Below, in pieces: positions 1 through 8,305 of a stretch of DNA of 64,000 nucleotides; the first letter of the stretch is position 1; the number at the start of each line of letters is the position of its first letter. The position numbers and the translations under genes were made by a program. The notes under the pieces were generated by a model, which ran no database searches, was not told the DNA's origin, and saw only the letters and a list, made by a program, of their open reading frames with translations. This DNA is from Ochrobactrum sp. BTU1 (GTDB lineage Bacteria > Pseudomonadota > Alphaproteobacteria > Rhizobiales > Rhizobiaceae), in assembly GCA_018798825.1 (NCBI GenBank), contig CP076354.1, positions 1,054,001 through 1,118,000 of the forward strand, read 5' to 3'.

Positions 1-18
1 TCGGCCAACAGGACGTAA
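1..18 (+). CDS. 3' end of an upstream phage gene
   Basis: The first six codons read Ser-Ala-Asn-Arg-Thr-stop and end one base before the next start. The AGGA inside this tail is the likely ribosome binding site of the next gene. Too little is present to name the product. Confidence 0.4.
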   Translation, partial: SANRT

Positions 19-276
19 TTGTCCATTTGCTGTGCCGCCTCCAAGAGCAGGAAGAGACCGTCCTTGTGTAAACCAAAGACGCCGAAGATTGAGAAGGCGG
101 ACCCTGTTCAGGCACCTCCTCCAGTCGCTTCGGCACCCGTGGCTCCGGTGCTTAATGAAAGCTCTAGCTCTGCCGATTCCAACGGCAATAGCGCAGCTCT
201 CAAGCGCCGGGGCCGTGCGTCCCTGACGATCCCGCTCCTTCAGTCAACAGGCTCAGGTATCAACATCCCGACCTGA
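19..276 (+). CDS. T7 gp7.3-like small virion/tail assembly protein
   Basis: An 85-residue protein with a TTG start that directly abuts the upstream stop and has AGGA 7 bases before it. The N-terminus is Cys- and Lys-rich, the middle is Pro/Ala-rich and probably disordered, and the C-terminus runs Arg-Gly-Arg-Ala-Ser-Leu through to Gly-Ser-Gly-Ile-Asn-Ile. T7 gp7.3, from memory, ends in a similar Lys-Lys-Ser-Leu-Ser-Val then Gly-Gly-Gly-Ile-Asn-Ile and also sits just before the portal gene. The call rests on that C-terminal motif plus position, since the rest is low complexity. Confidence 0.6.
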   Translation: MSICCAASKSRKRPSLCKPKTPKIEKADPVQAPPPVASAPVAPVLNESSSSADSNGNSAALKRRGRASLTIPLLQSTGSGINIPT

Positions 277-279
277 TGA

Positions 280-1881
280 ATGGCTGAAGAGCAGGATAAA
301 GTATCCGCGAAAGCTCTTTATGAACAGCTTGTCACCGACCGAGACCCATATCTCCGTCGTGCTAGACGCGCTGCTGAACTGACGGTCCCCTCGCTATTCC
401 CTAAGGATGGCGTAGGGGCATCGACAGATTTCGAAGAGCCTTCGCAAAGTCTCGGAGCCAGAGGTATTCGCAACCTCGCATCAAAGCTCCAAATGGCATT
501 GTTCCCAGTGAACGCGCCTTTCTTCAAGTACACAGTCGATGACCTTGCACTCCAGCAGCTTACCCAAGCTGAAGGCCAGCGAGGAGCTGTCGAGAAAGCA
601 CTCAACTCCAGAGAACGCGCTGTTCTTGACGAGATGAACGGTTCGCTATTCCGTCCCGTTTCTTTCGAAGCATGTCGTCAGCTGCTGATCGCAGGGAATT
701 ATCTTCTCTTCATTCCGAAGAAGGGTAAGCCTCGTGGTTTCCGTCTGAGTTCTTACGTGGTCAAGCGCGATGCTGCCGGTAACGTAATCGACATCGTAAT
801 CAAAGAAAGCATGGCTCGGACAGCGTTGCCGCCTGATGTGGTCGCTCATCTGAATGCTGTGGACACCCTTGAGGACGCGGAACGTGACAGCAAGGTCGAT
901 GTTTATACGCACGTTGCGAAAGACATTGACGGCGAAACATACACAGTCACTCAGGAAGTCGATGGCGTAGAACTCCCGACCGATTACGCAGGAACGTACA
1001 CCAAGGACAATCTACCTTGGATTGCGCTTCGCTTCACGTACATCGAAGGCGAGAACTATGGCCGCTCATTCTGTGATGAGTACATTGGCGACCTAGCGAC
1101 ACTCAACGGCCTGACCAAAGCTCTCCGCGATGGCACCATTCAGGGCGCTAAGGTTGTCTGGATGGTTCACCCAAACAGCACTGTGAGCGTTCGTAAGCTT
1201 GCCGCTGCTGAGAATGGTGAGTTCGTCCAAGGCGATCATCAAAGTGTAATCCCGCTTCAGCTCAATAAAGCTTCCGACTTCTCGGTTGCTGAACGTTTCA
1301 TTGCCCAGCTCACCGAACGGCTTCAGTTTGCCTTCCTCCTCAACACCGCGATCCAGCGGAACGGGGAACGGGTTACTGCTGCTGAAATTCGGTACATGGC
1401 TGGTGAACTTGATCAGGGCTTAGGTGGCGTCTACTCGCTGCTGTCTGAAGAGTTCCAGCTGCCTGTCGCCAAGCTTTATGAAATCCGCATGATGTTCGTC
1501 CGTAAGGTGCCTCCGCTTCCAAAGGAAATCACCAACACGGCCATTGTGACGGGGCTTGATGCACTCGGCAGAGGCAATGACCTGAACAACCTCGACGCTC
1601 TCGTTGCAGGTGCTGCTCAGGTTGTCGGTGCAGATCAGGTCGCTCGTTATCTCAACGCTGGGGAATACTTCAAGCGCCGTGGTGCTGCCCTCGGCATCGA
1701 CATGTCAGGTCTCATCAAGACTGAAGAAGAGCTGGCTCAGGCTGACCAACAGGCTCAGCTCATGGCAATGGCTCAGAACCTTGGACCTCAAGCAATCTCC
1801 CAGATGGGCGGATTAGCCAAACAGGAAATGGTCGGTGCTCAGAACGGCACTCCGACACCCGAACCCGCAGAGGAAGAATAA
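280..1881 (+). CDS. Portal (head-tail connector) protein, T7 gp8-like
   Basis: A 533-residue protein, close to the 536 of T7 gp8. It forms the dodecameric portal ring at the unique head vertex, through which DNA is packaged and to which the tail tube proteins bind. Family hallmarks are the N-terminal Arg/Tyr-rich helix region, the central Tyr-Ile-Glu-Gly-Glu-Asn-Tyr-Gly-Arg-Ser segment and a Gln/Met-rich C-terminal helical tail ending in acidic residues. It follows the gp7.3-like gene by three bases, and its stop overlaps the next start (TAATG). T7 head genes have the same order. Confidence 0.93.
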   Translation: MAEEQDKVSAKALYEQLVTDRDPYLRRARRAAELTVPSLFPKDGVGASTDFEEPSQSLGARGIRNLASKLQMALFPVNAPFFKYTVDDLALQQLTQAEGQRGAVEKALNSRERAVLDEMNGSLFRPVSFEACRQLLIAGNYLLFIPKKGKPRGFRLSSYVVKRDAAGNVIDIVIKESMARTALPPDVVAHLNAVDTLEDAERDSKVDVYTHVAKDIDGETYTVTQEVDGVELPTDYAGTYTKDNLPWIALRFTYIEGENYGRSFCDEYIGDLATLNGLTKALRDGTIQGAKVVWMVHPNSTVSVRKLAAAENGEFVQGDHQSVIPLQLNKASDFSVAERFIAQLTERLQFAFLLNTAIQRNGERVTAAEIRYMAGELDQGLGGVYSLLSEEFQLPVAKLYEIRMMFVRKVPPLPKEITNTAIVTGLDALGRGNDLNNLDALVAGAAQVVGADQVARYLNAGEYFKRRGAALGIDMSGLIKTEEELAQADQQAQLMAMAQNLGPQAISQMGGLAKQEMVGAQNGTPTPEPAEEE

Positions 1882-2039
1882 TGGCTGAAGAAGCTAAGAC
1901 ACCCGAAACTCCAGTTGTCGCACCTGAAACAACCCCTGAGGTGAAGACTAAAGCTGCACCTAAGGCCAAAGCTCCAGAGCCGGTTAAGGGACAGATTACG
2001 TTCAACTCCGGCGCAACTTACATTCCGGTGAACGCTTAA
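1881..2039 (+). CDS. Small Ala/Pro/Lys-rich phage protein between portal and scaffold
   Basis: A 52-residue frame whose ATG overlaps the portal stop (TAATG at 1879) and whose stop overlaps the scaffold start (TAATG at 2037). This double coupling is strong evidence that it is translated. The first two thirds are Glu, Pro, Ala, Thr and Lys, likely disordered. The last 15 residues, Ile-Thr-Phe-Asn-Ser-Gly-Ala-Thr-Tyr-Ile-Pro-Val, look like a short binding peptide. I do not recognise a family. The position suggests a minor head or connector component, which is inference. Confidence 0.75.
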   Translation: MAEEAKTPETPVVAPETTPEVKTKAAPKAKAPEPVKGQITFNSGATYIPVNA

Positions 2040-2851
2040 TGAGTGAAGTCAACTCTGTAGTTATCCAGTCGGCAGACGCAGCACCAACAGGTGAGGCGGT
2101 TGAACAGGCACTTGCTGAAGCAGCTGCTAACGCTCCGACTTCCACTGAAGAAGCTGCTGCTAAGCTTGCTACTGAACGTGAACAGAGCGAACGCCCTGAA
2201 TGGCTCAACGAGAAGTTCAAGACGCCTGAGGACCTCGCTAAAGCCTATGCCGAACTTGAGGCAAAACTAGGCGCAGCACCTGAAGAGGCGGCTGAGGCCA
2301 ATGCTGAAGATGCACCCAAGGAAGAAGATACATCCAAAGAAAAAGAAGAGGATGTAGCAGCTAAGGTTGACGTATCGACCTTTGAAGCTGAGTACGCCGA
2401 GAAGGGTGAACTTTCTGAAGAGAGCTATGCAAAGCTCGAAAGCATTGGCTTCAGCCGTGAGACTGTTGACGCATACAAGCGTGGACAGGAGGCTCTTGCC
2501 CAGATCGCAACACAGCGTCTTACGGATGCTGCGGGTGGTGAGGAAGAGCTGAGCCGGGTTCTCACTTGGGCTAAGACTGGCTTGACACCTGAGCAGGTTG
2601 ATAAGGCCAATGAAATCTTCGACAGCAATGACGTTGAAGCCGCTGTTCTGAAGATGGAAGAAGTTCGCAGCCTGTACGCAAAGGCAAATGGCAATGATCC
2701 CAAGAAGCGACTTGAAGGTGACCCTTCGACGCGCGTTGAGGGTTACGGAAGTTGGGCTGAAGTTACACGCGACATGTCGAACCCAAAATACAAGACCGAT
2801 AAAGCCTTTCAGGCCAAGGTCGCTAACAAGCTGGCGGCATCCAGTATCTAA
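2039..2851 (+). CDS. Capsid assembly scaffolding protein, T7 gp9-like
   Basis: A 270-residue, very acidic, Glu/Ala-rich, almost wholly helical protein (T7 gp9 is about 307). Scaffolds guide capsid protein into the prohead and leave before packaging. The N-terminal 100 residues are low complexity Glu/Ala/Lys. The middle carries a Trp-Leu-Asn-Glu-Lys-Phe-Lys-Thr-Pro-Glu-Asp-Leu-Ala motif typical of podovirus scaffolds. The basic C-terminus (Lys-Val-Ala-Asn-Lys-Leu) is where such proteins usually bind capsid. In T7 the capsid gene follows directly; here a lysis cassette lies between. Confidence 0.88.
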   Translation: MSEVNSVVIQSADAAPTGEAVEQALAEAAANAPTSTEEAAAKLATEREQSERPEWLNEKFKTPEDLAKAYAELEAKLGAAPEEAAEANAEDAPKEEDTSKEKEEDVAAKVDVSTFEAEYAEKGELSEESYAKLESIGFSRETVDAYKRGQEALAQIATQRLTDAAGGEEELSRVLTWAKTGLTPEQVDKANEIFDSNDVEAAVLKMEEVRSLYAKANGNDPKKRLEGDPSTRVEGYGSWAEVTRDMSNPKYKTDKAFQAKVANKLAASSI

Positions 2852-3273
2852 TGCGTCCTATAAACTTGCTGGTGTGGCACTGTGCTGCCACGCCTGAAGG
2901 TAAGCCTTTCACTGCTGCTGACATTGATCGTTGGCATAAACAGCAGGGCTGGGCAGGAATTGGTTATCACTACGTTGTCCTCTTAGACGGCACAATCCAG
3001 AAAGGCCGACCAGTTGAAACCGTTGGTGCTCACGTTCAGGGCCACAACACGGGATCGATTGGTTGCGTCTATATTGGTGGCGTCGATAAAGACAACAGGT
3101 TCGCCAAAGACACCCGGACGCCTGCCCAGAAGGCAGCGATGATCCAGCTTACCAAAGACTTGCTCAAACAGTTCCCGACTATCAAGCGTATCGCGGGACA
3201 CAATGAGTTCGCCAACAAGGCTTGTCCGTCATTCAAAGTGCCGGATGACCCTCTTGGTAAACTCTTGAAATGA
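2851..3273 (+). CDS. N-acetylmuramoyl-L-alanine amidase (endolysin), T7 lysozyme-like
   Basis: A 140-residue amidase_2/PGRP-fold enzyme that cuts the lactyl amide between muramic acid and the peptide stem. Zinc ligands are visible as His10 (Val-Trp-His-Cys-Ala-Ala-Thr), His117 (Ala-Gly-His-Asn-Glu) and Cys125 (Lys-Ala-Cys-Pro-Ser-Phe). Tyr39 and Lys123 match the catalytic Tyr46 and Lys128 of T7 gp3.5. There is no signal peptide, so it needs a holin. In T7 this protein also inhibits the phage RNA polymerase; whether this one does is unknown. Its ATG overlaps the scaffold stop, and its own end overlaps the next start (ATGA). Confidence 0.93.
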   Translation: MRPINLLVWHCAATPEGKPFTAADIDRWHKQQGWAGIGYHYVVLLDGTIQKGRPVETVGAHVQGHNTGSIGCVYIGGVDKDNRFAKDTRTPAQKAAMIQLTKDLLKQFPTIKRIAGHNEFANKACPSFKVPDDPLGKLLK

Positions 3274-3488
3274 ACCGAAAGACCAGCCGCCGCAGGACTT
3301 CGAAGTTCTGGCTAGCGGTTACCTTATTGGTCTCCTTCACCGCCTTATTCATGGCCTTATGGTTCCGACTTGAGACTGCCGCTGCTGCGATCACAGTAAT
3401 GATCCCGGCTGTGTACGGTGCTTATGTCGGGATCGGCCATATGGATTACCGGCAAACCTTCAACAAATCACCTGAGGATTACCCTTGA
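3270..3488 (+). CDS. Small two-segment membrane protein, holin-like
   Basis: 72 residues with a basic N-terminus (Arg-Lys-Thr-Ser-Arg-Arg-Arg) and two hydrophobic segments, about residues 13-32 and 35-55, then a short polar tail. It overlaps the amidase end by four bases (ATGA) and the spanin start by four (TTGA), so it sits inside a lysis operon. Size, topology and place suit a holin or lysis regulator. No family-specific motif is recognised. A second, better holin match lies at 18,471. Confidence 0.6.
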   Translation: MNRKTSRRRTSKFWLAVTLLVSFTALFMALWFRLETAAAAITVMIPAVYGAYVGIGHMDYRQTFNKSPEDYP

Positions 3489-3811
3489 ATGTAATCTATA
3501 AGTGGCTCATCGGCCTAGTCGCGGCTCTTGCATTGTTCGGCTTTATCTATGCCAAAGGGCATTCTGAGGCCAAAGCAAAGGCTGAGCTACAGGCTACTCG
3601 GCAGGAACTCAGTGAGCTGTATTACAAAATCTCAAAGGAGCGTGAGGCGCGTGTAGCCGATGCTCGACTTGCTGAAGAGGCTGCGGTTCGGGCCGATGCA
3701 CTGAGAACCAAAATCACCAACTTACAGGAGTACGTCGATGCGCTTGCTGACGCTGGCCGTGAGTGTCTGTCTAGCGCTGACACTGAGCGGTTGCGCGACA
3801 TTTGGAACTAA
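3485..3811 (+). CDS. i-spanin (Rz-like inner-membrane spanin)
   Basis: 108 residues starting at TTG inside the previous stop. One N-terminal membrane anchor (residues about 5-23) is followed by a long, highly charged coiled coil (about 28-95). This is the Rz layout: anchored in the inner membrane, with the periplasmic coiled coil reaching an outer-membrane lipoprotein partner to fuse the membranes at lysis. The partner gene starts inside this gene in another frame, which is the classic Rz/Rz1 arrangement. Confidence 0.88.
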   Translation: MNVIYKWLIGLVAALALFGFIYAKGHSEAKAKAELQATRQELSELYYKISKEREARVADARLAEEAAVRADALRTKITNLQEYVDALADAGRECLSSADTERLRDIWN

Positions 3812-4007
3812 GCTTTCTGCTCCGGTTTACCCTGAGCTACCTGCGGACTTACGCCTGTGTTTCGACAAGGAAGTACCGCAGCCAAAGCAAGGGCCGCTCA
3901 CAAAGAAGCAGGTGATCGCGCTGATCGCTTCGCTTAAGACTTCGGAAGCTGAGAAGACGGCATGTGGCAAACGCCTGATTGCCTTCTACGATAACCTATC
4001 GAAGTAA
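3738..4007 (+). CDS. o-spanin lipoprotein (Rz1-like)
   Basis: An 89-residue lipoprotein whose ATG lies within the i-spanin gene, with 74 bases of overlap in another frame. A signal peptide ends in the lipobox Leu-Ser-Gly-Cys with Cys19 as lipidation site, followed by a Pro-rich stretch (Pro-Val-Tyr-Pro-Glu-Leu-Pro). It would sit in the inner leaflet of the outer membrane and pair with the i-spanin coiled coil. It is longer than minimal Rz1 proteins and has an extra Lys-rich helical C-terminus. Confidence 0.87.
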   Translation: MRLLTLAVSVCLALTLSGCATFGTKLSAPVYPELPADLRLCFDKEVPQPKQGPLTKKQVIALIASLKTSEAEKTACGKRLIAFYDNLSK

Positions 4008-4251
4008 CCAAAGGCTTCTGACGGACACGAGCCTTATCCAAATCGTCCGTCATCTATTCCTATTGCCTAGTTCTGACTGATCACACTTGCACTCTTGCAG
4101 GTGATCCCAAGGAACCAAGGATGTCTCACAAGAAGACACTTGGGACCCACCAACGTTCACCTGAGGGTGATCGAAGCTGGATAATCTCAATACTCTGACT
4201 GTGCTGCTCCGAGGTCCGCGCAAACCTCAGAACAACATAGGAATATACAAC
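4008..4251 (+). promoter_or_regulatory. Leader region before the capsid gene with three stem-loop candidates
   Basis: 244 bases without a credible gene. Inverted repeats TGACGGAC/GTCCGTCA (4019-4026 and 4045-4052) form an 8 bp stem with an 18-base loop. GATCAC/GTGATC repeats follow near 4079-4105. CCAAG-TGTCT pairs with AGACACTTGG around 4115-4145 with a 2-base bulge. In T7 the strongest late promoter precedes the capsid gene, so a phage promoter is expected here, but I see no recognisable polymerase consensus. The capsid ATG has AGGA just upstream at 4239. Confidence 0.4.
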
Positions 4252-5184
4252 ATGGCTGATGCTATTGTTTCTCGTCTTGGTCAGGCAAACGGTGCTGGTG
4301 ACGTAAAGGCAAACTTCGTTAAGGTCGCTACTGGCGAAATCATGACTGCTTTCACTCAGACCGCTGAGTTCACTGATAAGCAGCTGGTTCGTTCCATCAA
4401 GGAAGGCAAGTCCGCTTCGTTCCCAGTAACTGGCCGCACTTCGGGTGCTCGTTACCATACTCCGGGTGAGCAGGTTCTCGGCTCGGTTGTGAAGTTCAAT
4501 GAGCGCGTTATCACCATTGATGACCTTCTGCTCACTGACTACTTCACCGCCAACATTGACGAGGCGATGAACCACTTCGAAACTCGCTCGGAAATGACTA
4601 AGCAGATGGGCGAAGAACTCGCTCAGGCTTATGACCGCAACGTTGCTATTACGGCAGTTCTGGCTTCCCGTAAGGGTCCAGTTGTCGATGGCCTTCCGGG
4701 TGGCGGTAAGCTTGTGAAAGCTGACCTCCTGACTGACAGCGATGCTCTCGCTGCTGTCCACTTCGACGCTGCTGCTGTCTTTGACGAGAAGTTCGTCCCA
4801 GCAAGTGATCGCTACTCCTTCATGAAGCCTGTGCAGTATTACATGCTGTCGCAGAACACGAAGGTGATCAACAAGGACTGGGATGGTCGCGGTTCGTACG
4901 CGGATGGTAAGGTAATCAAGATTGCCGATATCACCCTCGTGAAGACTGCAAACCTGCCTAACGGTAAGAACGTCACGACCGGCCTTGCCAAGTATCAGGG
5001 CGACTTCACCAACACCGCAGGTCTTATCATGAATAAGTCCGCAGTCGGCACAGTGAAGCTCCTCGATCTGGCAATCGAAAGCGAATACATGGTTTCCCGT
5101 CAGGGTACTCTTGTCGTCGCTAAGTACGCTGTTGGTCACGGCGAGCTTCGTCCTGAGTGCGCTCTGGAGCTGGCAATCGCCTAA
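4252..5184 (+). CDS. Major capsid protein, T7 gp10A-like
   Basis: 310 residues with an HK97-type fold expected. The start Met-Ala-Asp-Ala-Ile-Val-Ser-Arg-Leu-Gly-Gln is chosen because AGGA lies about 10 bases upstream; an open frame extends 17 codons further but lacks a binding site. Family features are Phe-Pro-Val-Thr-Gly-Arg (about residues 60-66), Ile-Asp-Asp-Leu-Leu-Leu-Thr-Asp-Tyr, the Asp-Arg-Asn helix, and the C-terminal Ala-Ile-Glu-Ser-Glu-Tyr then Gly-His-Gly. It is followed at once by a strong terminator, as in T7. Confidence 0.95.
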   Translation: MADAIVSRLGQANGAGDVKANFVKVATGEIMTAFTQTAEFTDKQLVRSIKEGKSASFPVTGRTSGARYHTPGEQVLGSVVKFNERVITIDDLLLTDYFTANIDEAMNHFETRSEMTKQMGEELAQAYDRNVAITAVLASRKGPVVDGLPGGGKLVKADLLTDSDALAAVHFDAAAVFDEKFVPASDRYSFMKPVQYYMLSQNTKVINKDWDGRGSYADGKVIKIADITLVKTANLPNGKNVTTGLAKYQGDFTNTAGLIMNKSAVGTVKLLDLAIESEYMVSRQGTLVVAKYAVGHGELRPECALELAIA

Positions 5185-5206
5185 TCCATTCGCACTTTAA
5201 CCCATA

Positions 5207-5238
5207 CCGGGGTCCCTTAGCTGGGGCCTCGGTTTTTT
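5207..5238 (+). terminator. Terminator after the capsid gene
   Basis: A 10 bp stem (CCGGGGTCCC with GGGGCCTCGG, two G-U pairs), a 6-base loop and six T residues. It has the same place as the main late terminator of T7, just after gene 10. Readthrough must supply the tail genes. Confidence 0.85.
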
Positions 5239-5255
5239 CGTTTAGGAAACCTCTG

Positions 5256-5843
5256 ATGGCCCTCGGGCTGGCACCTTTAACTGAACTTGAGGCTGTTAAC
5301 GAAATCCTCGCAGTAGGTTCGAACAGTCCCGTATCTACGCTCGATGAGAACCAAGTCATCGACGCTTCACTGGCCCAGAGCACACTTCGATCAGCCTTGA
5401 TCGAGATACTCAGCAAGGGCTGGTATTTCAACACTGAGGAAGACCTTGAGCTTGTCCCCGATCAGGATGGACGCATTAGGCTCCCTCGAAACACCCTTAG
5501 GCTCCGGGCTTCCGGTGGCTCAAAGGGAAGCAAGTTGGTTCAACGAGGGACGACCCTCTACGACAAGACCAACAAAACCGACAAGTTCACCGCATCCGTA
5601 ACCGTTGAGCTGGTTCTCGCACTTGAGTTTGAGGACCTTCCGTCGACCGTTCGAATGTACGCAACGGTCACCGCAGCGCGTCGATATCAGGACCGCTTCT
5701 TCGGTGATCAAGCTGTTCACTCCTATACCATCGAAGACGAACGCTATGCTCGTGCTGCCATGATGGACGAGGAACTGGATAATCAAGGAGCCAACATGCT
5801 CAACGATAGCCAGACCATTCGGGACCTTTCTAGCCGCTCTTAA
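5256..5843 (+). CDS. Tail tubular protein A, T7 gp11-like
   Basis: 195 residues (T7 gp11 is 196). It forms the gatekeeper ring that binds below the portal. Start Met-Ala-Leu-Gly-Leu-Ala-Pro-Leu-Thr-Glu-Leu-Glu-Ala-Val-Asn matches the family N-terminus and has AGGAA upstream; the open frame to its left has no binding site. Recognisable are Gly-Trp-Tyr-Phe-Asn-Thr-Glu near residue 50 and the C-terminal Tyr-Gln-Asp-Arg-Phe-Phe-Gly-Asp. The stop overlaps the next ATG by one base. Confidence 0.92.
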   Translation: MALGLAPLTELEAVNEILAVGSNSPVSTLDENQVIDASLAQSTLRSALIEILSKGWYFNTEEDLELVPDQDGRIRLPRNTLRLRASGGSKGSKLVQRGTTLYDKTNKTDKFTASVTVELVLALEFEDLPSTVRMYATVTAARRYQDRFFGDQAVHSYTIEDERYARAAMMDEELDNQGANMLNDSQTIRDLSSRS

Positions 5844-8305
5844 TGGCTAAGATTTCTGGCTCTATCGCCAACTTTGCGAACGGTATCAGCCAACAGGCTG
5901 TTGCCCTTCGTCTCGCAACGCAAGGTGAGGAACAGGTAAACGCTTATTCGACCGTCATTGATGGCCTTAAGAAGCGCCCTCCGACCTCCCGTGTTGCAAC
6001 ACTTGGCACAGACTTTCCCGATAACGTTCACAGCCACATGGTCAACCGGGATAACAACGAACGTTATTCGATCCTAACGACACCTTCAGGTATCCGAGTG
6101 TTTGACCTTCAGGGCAACGAGAAGGTTGTCCGAACGCAAGTAGGCTGGGATTACCTTTGGTACGACCCGTCGGTTACCCCGGCAGCTCCTTATAAGATGC
6201 TCACAGTGGGTGACTACACGTTCATTGCGAACACTGGCGTCAAAACCAAAATCTCCAGTATCACTGAACCGCTGTCACCTTCCGAAGCACTTGTGCATGT
6301 CATGGCTGGTAACTACGGCAAAGACTATACGATCACGATAGATGGCAACGAGGTCGCACGTTATTCGACACCAGATGGAACGAGCGGAGCGCAGTCTCCG
6401 GGCGTAGATACTTCTTATATTGCTCGTCGCTTGGCGAACGGTGAGATGAAGGACCTAGGCAAGACCGTTAACGGTGACATTGCGTGGAAGTATAAGACAA
6501 CCGATAAGTACGCTCAGGCAAACCTCACGGGTTTCACCATCAAGGTGTTCAAGGGGACGATCTATTTCCGCAAGGATGATGGGCAGCCCTTCAGTATCGG
6601 CGTTGAAGATGGCTACAACGGTCACTCAATGAAAGCCGTTCAGAAGGAGGTACAGGATTTCTCCGATCTTCCTTCGTTCACTGAAGATGGCATGGCAATA
6701 AAAATCACTGGCTCGGTCTCGACCAAGTACGATGATTATTACGTCAGGTTCCAAAAGCACTCAGCTCACGATGACATCTCGACACCCGGGGTGTGGCGCG
6801 AAATTCCTGCTCCGGGGACCGCTAAAGGCTTTGAAGCCCAGACGATGCCTCACGCTCTTGTCCGTGAAGAGGACGGAACATTTACGTTCAAATCGCTTGA
6901 CTGGGATGAACGCAAGGCAGGCGACGATGAGGTCAATCCTCCTCCAAGCTTTGTCGGGAAGACAATCAACGACATCGTGTTCTTCAAGAACCGCTTAGGC
7001 TTCCTTTCAGGAGAGAATGCAATCCTGTCTCGACATGGTTCGTATTTCGATTTCTGGCGAATGACTGCAACGGCGATGATGGATGATGATCCAATTGACG
7101 TATCAAGTGCCGAGACAAACGTCTCAGTTCTTCGTCACGGTATCTCATTCGCTGACCGTTTGGTTCTCTTTGCGGATCAAGTTCAGGCTCACCTTTTGGG
7201 AAGTGAATTGCTCACCCAGAAGTCAGCTTCGATGCGCGTCACGACTGCCTATCAGGTTTCATCTAAGGTGCGCCCAGTGGCAACCGGCAATGTAATCTTC
7301 TTTCCAGTGGATCGAGGCCAGTTCTCGACTGTTCGTGAATATCGCATTGATGCCGCTACAGGTGAGGCAGATGCTGAAGACGTGACAGGACATGTGCCTC
7401 AGTACATCCCCGGGTCAATCGAGAAGATGGCCGCAAGTACACATGAGGACATCTTAATCGTCCGCTCTAACAAGGACGTGGCGTCTCTTTACGTCTACAA
7501 GTACTACTGGGCAAATGAGCAAAAGCTTCAAGCCTCTTGGTCTAAATGGACGTTCCCCGGGGTAACCAAGGTCCTCGACTTCTGGTTCGTGAATAGTCAA
7601 CTCTATGTGCTCCTTAAGCGCCTCAACGAGACGTTCATCGAGACGATGGAAGTTCAGCCAGGCGGAACAGATACTGACATGCATTTCGTGGTCAATCTCG
7701 ATCATCGATACCGTCAGGAGGGCTACGACCTTCGCACATATGATCCATACAACAAGGAAACGCGGGTCCCTATGACCTACGATTTCTCACGTCTGGATTT
7801 CATTTGCGTGTCGGCTGGAGACCCTTCCTCTCCGATATCTCCGGGGCTACGGCTTCAGATCAAGGAGAAGGGGACGAACTACGTGATCCTCGACGGGGAC
7901 ATGCGAAGGGTGCCTCTCTATTTCGGCCTTGAGTACACCATGAGGTATCGCTTATCGCGCATCTTCATCCGCAAGGCAGGGCAGAACGGAGGTGTGACTA
8001 CGGTCACCGAAGGCAGACTTCAGCTCCTCCAGTTGCTCGTTCAGTATTCCAAGACGGCCTACTTCCGTGTTGAAGTTACGCCACTTGCTCAGGCTACACG
8101 CTCATATGTCACCAATGGTCGCCTTATGGGTGACCCGATGAACACCACGGATAGCGTCACGCTGTCAGATGGAACGTTCGCTCTTCCGATCCTTTCGAAG
8201 AATGATCGTGTGGAAATTGACATCGTTTCGGACAGTTATCTTCCCTGCTCAGTCCTTTCAGCTGAGTGGGTGGCAAACTACGTCCAGAAATCGCAAAGGA
8301 TGTAA
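5843..8305 (+). CDS. Tail tubular protein B (nozzle), T7 gp12-like
   Basis: 820 residues (T7 gp12 is about 794). A hexamer of this protein makes the tail nozzle to which fibres attach. The N-terminal Gly-Ile-Ser-Gln-Gln-Ala-Val-Ala-Leu-Arg and the Tyr-Ser-Thr-Val-Ile-Asp-Gly-Leu-Lys-Lys-Arg-Pro-Pro motif are family signatures, as is Phe-Lys-Asn-Arg-Leu-Gly-Phe-Leu-Ser-Gly in the middle. It overlaps both neighbours through TAATG junctions. Confidence 0.93.
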   Translation: MAKISGSIANFANGISQQAVALRLATQGEEQVNAYSTVIDGLKKRPPTSRVATLGTDFPDNVHSHMVNRDNNERYSILTTPSGIRVFDLQGNEKVVRTQVGWDYLWYDPSVTPAAPYKMLTVGDYTFIANTGVKTKISSITEPLSPSEALVHVMAGNYGKDYTITIDGNEVARYSTPDGTSGAQSPGVDTSYIARRLANGEMKDLGKTVNGDIAWKYKTTDKYAQANLTGFTIKVFKGTIYFRKDDGQPFSIGVEDGYNGHSMKAVQKEVQDFSDLPSFTEDGMAIKITGSVSTKYDDYYVRFQKHSAHDDISTPGVWREIPAPGTAKGFEAQTMPHALVREEDGTFTFKSLDWDERKAGDDEVNPPPSFVGKTINDIVFFKNRLGFLSGENAILSRHGSYFDFWRMTATAMMDDDPIDVSSAETNVSVLRHGISFADRLVLFADQVQAHLLGSELLTQKSASMRVTTAYQVSSKVRPVATGNVIFFPVDRGQFSTVREYRIDAATGEADAEDVTGHVPQYIPGSIEKMAASTHEDILIVRSNKDVASLYVYKYYWANEQKLQASWSKWTFPGVTKVLDFWFVNSQLYVLLKRLNETFIETMEVQPGGTDTDMHFVVNLDHRYRQEGYDLRTYDPYNKETRVPMTYDFSRLDFICVSAGDPSSPISPGLRLQIKEKGTNYVILDGDMRRVPLYFGLEYTMRYRLSRIFIRKAGQNGGVTTVTEGRLQLLQLLVQYSKTAYFRVEVTPLAQATRSYVTNGRLMGDPMNTTDSVTLSDGTFALPILSKNDRVEIDIVSDSYLPCSVLSAEWVANYVQKSQRM

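Noticed and set aside
4120..4197. 25-codon frame after CCAAGG before the capsid gene
   Set aside because: It overlaps the stem-loop region, has no conserved character and no stop/start overlap with a neighbour.
4126..5139. 337-codon open frame on the - strand opposite the capsid gene
   Set aside because: It is exactly antisense to the major capsid gene, has no ribosome binding site and its composition mirrors the capsid codons.
5157..5255. Open frame running from inside the capsid gene into the tail tube A gene, suggesting a T7-style -1 frameshift product
   Set aside because: No slippery heptamer is seen near the capsid stop, the frame crosses a strong terminator, and the product would be a capsid-tail fusion rather than a short extension. 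The proper tail gene start at 5256 has its own binding site.
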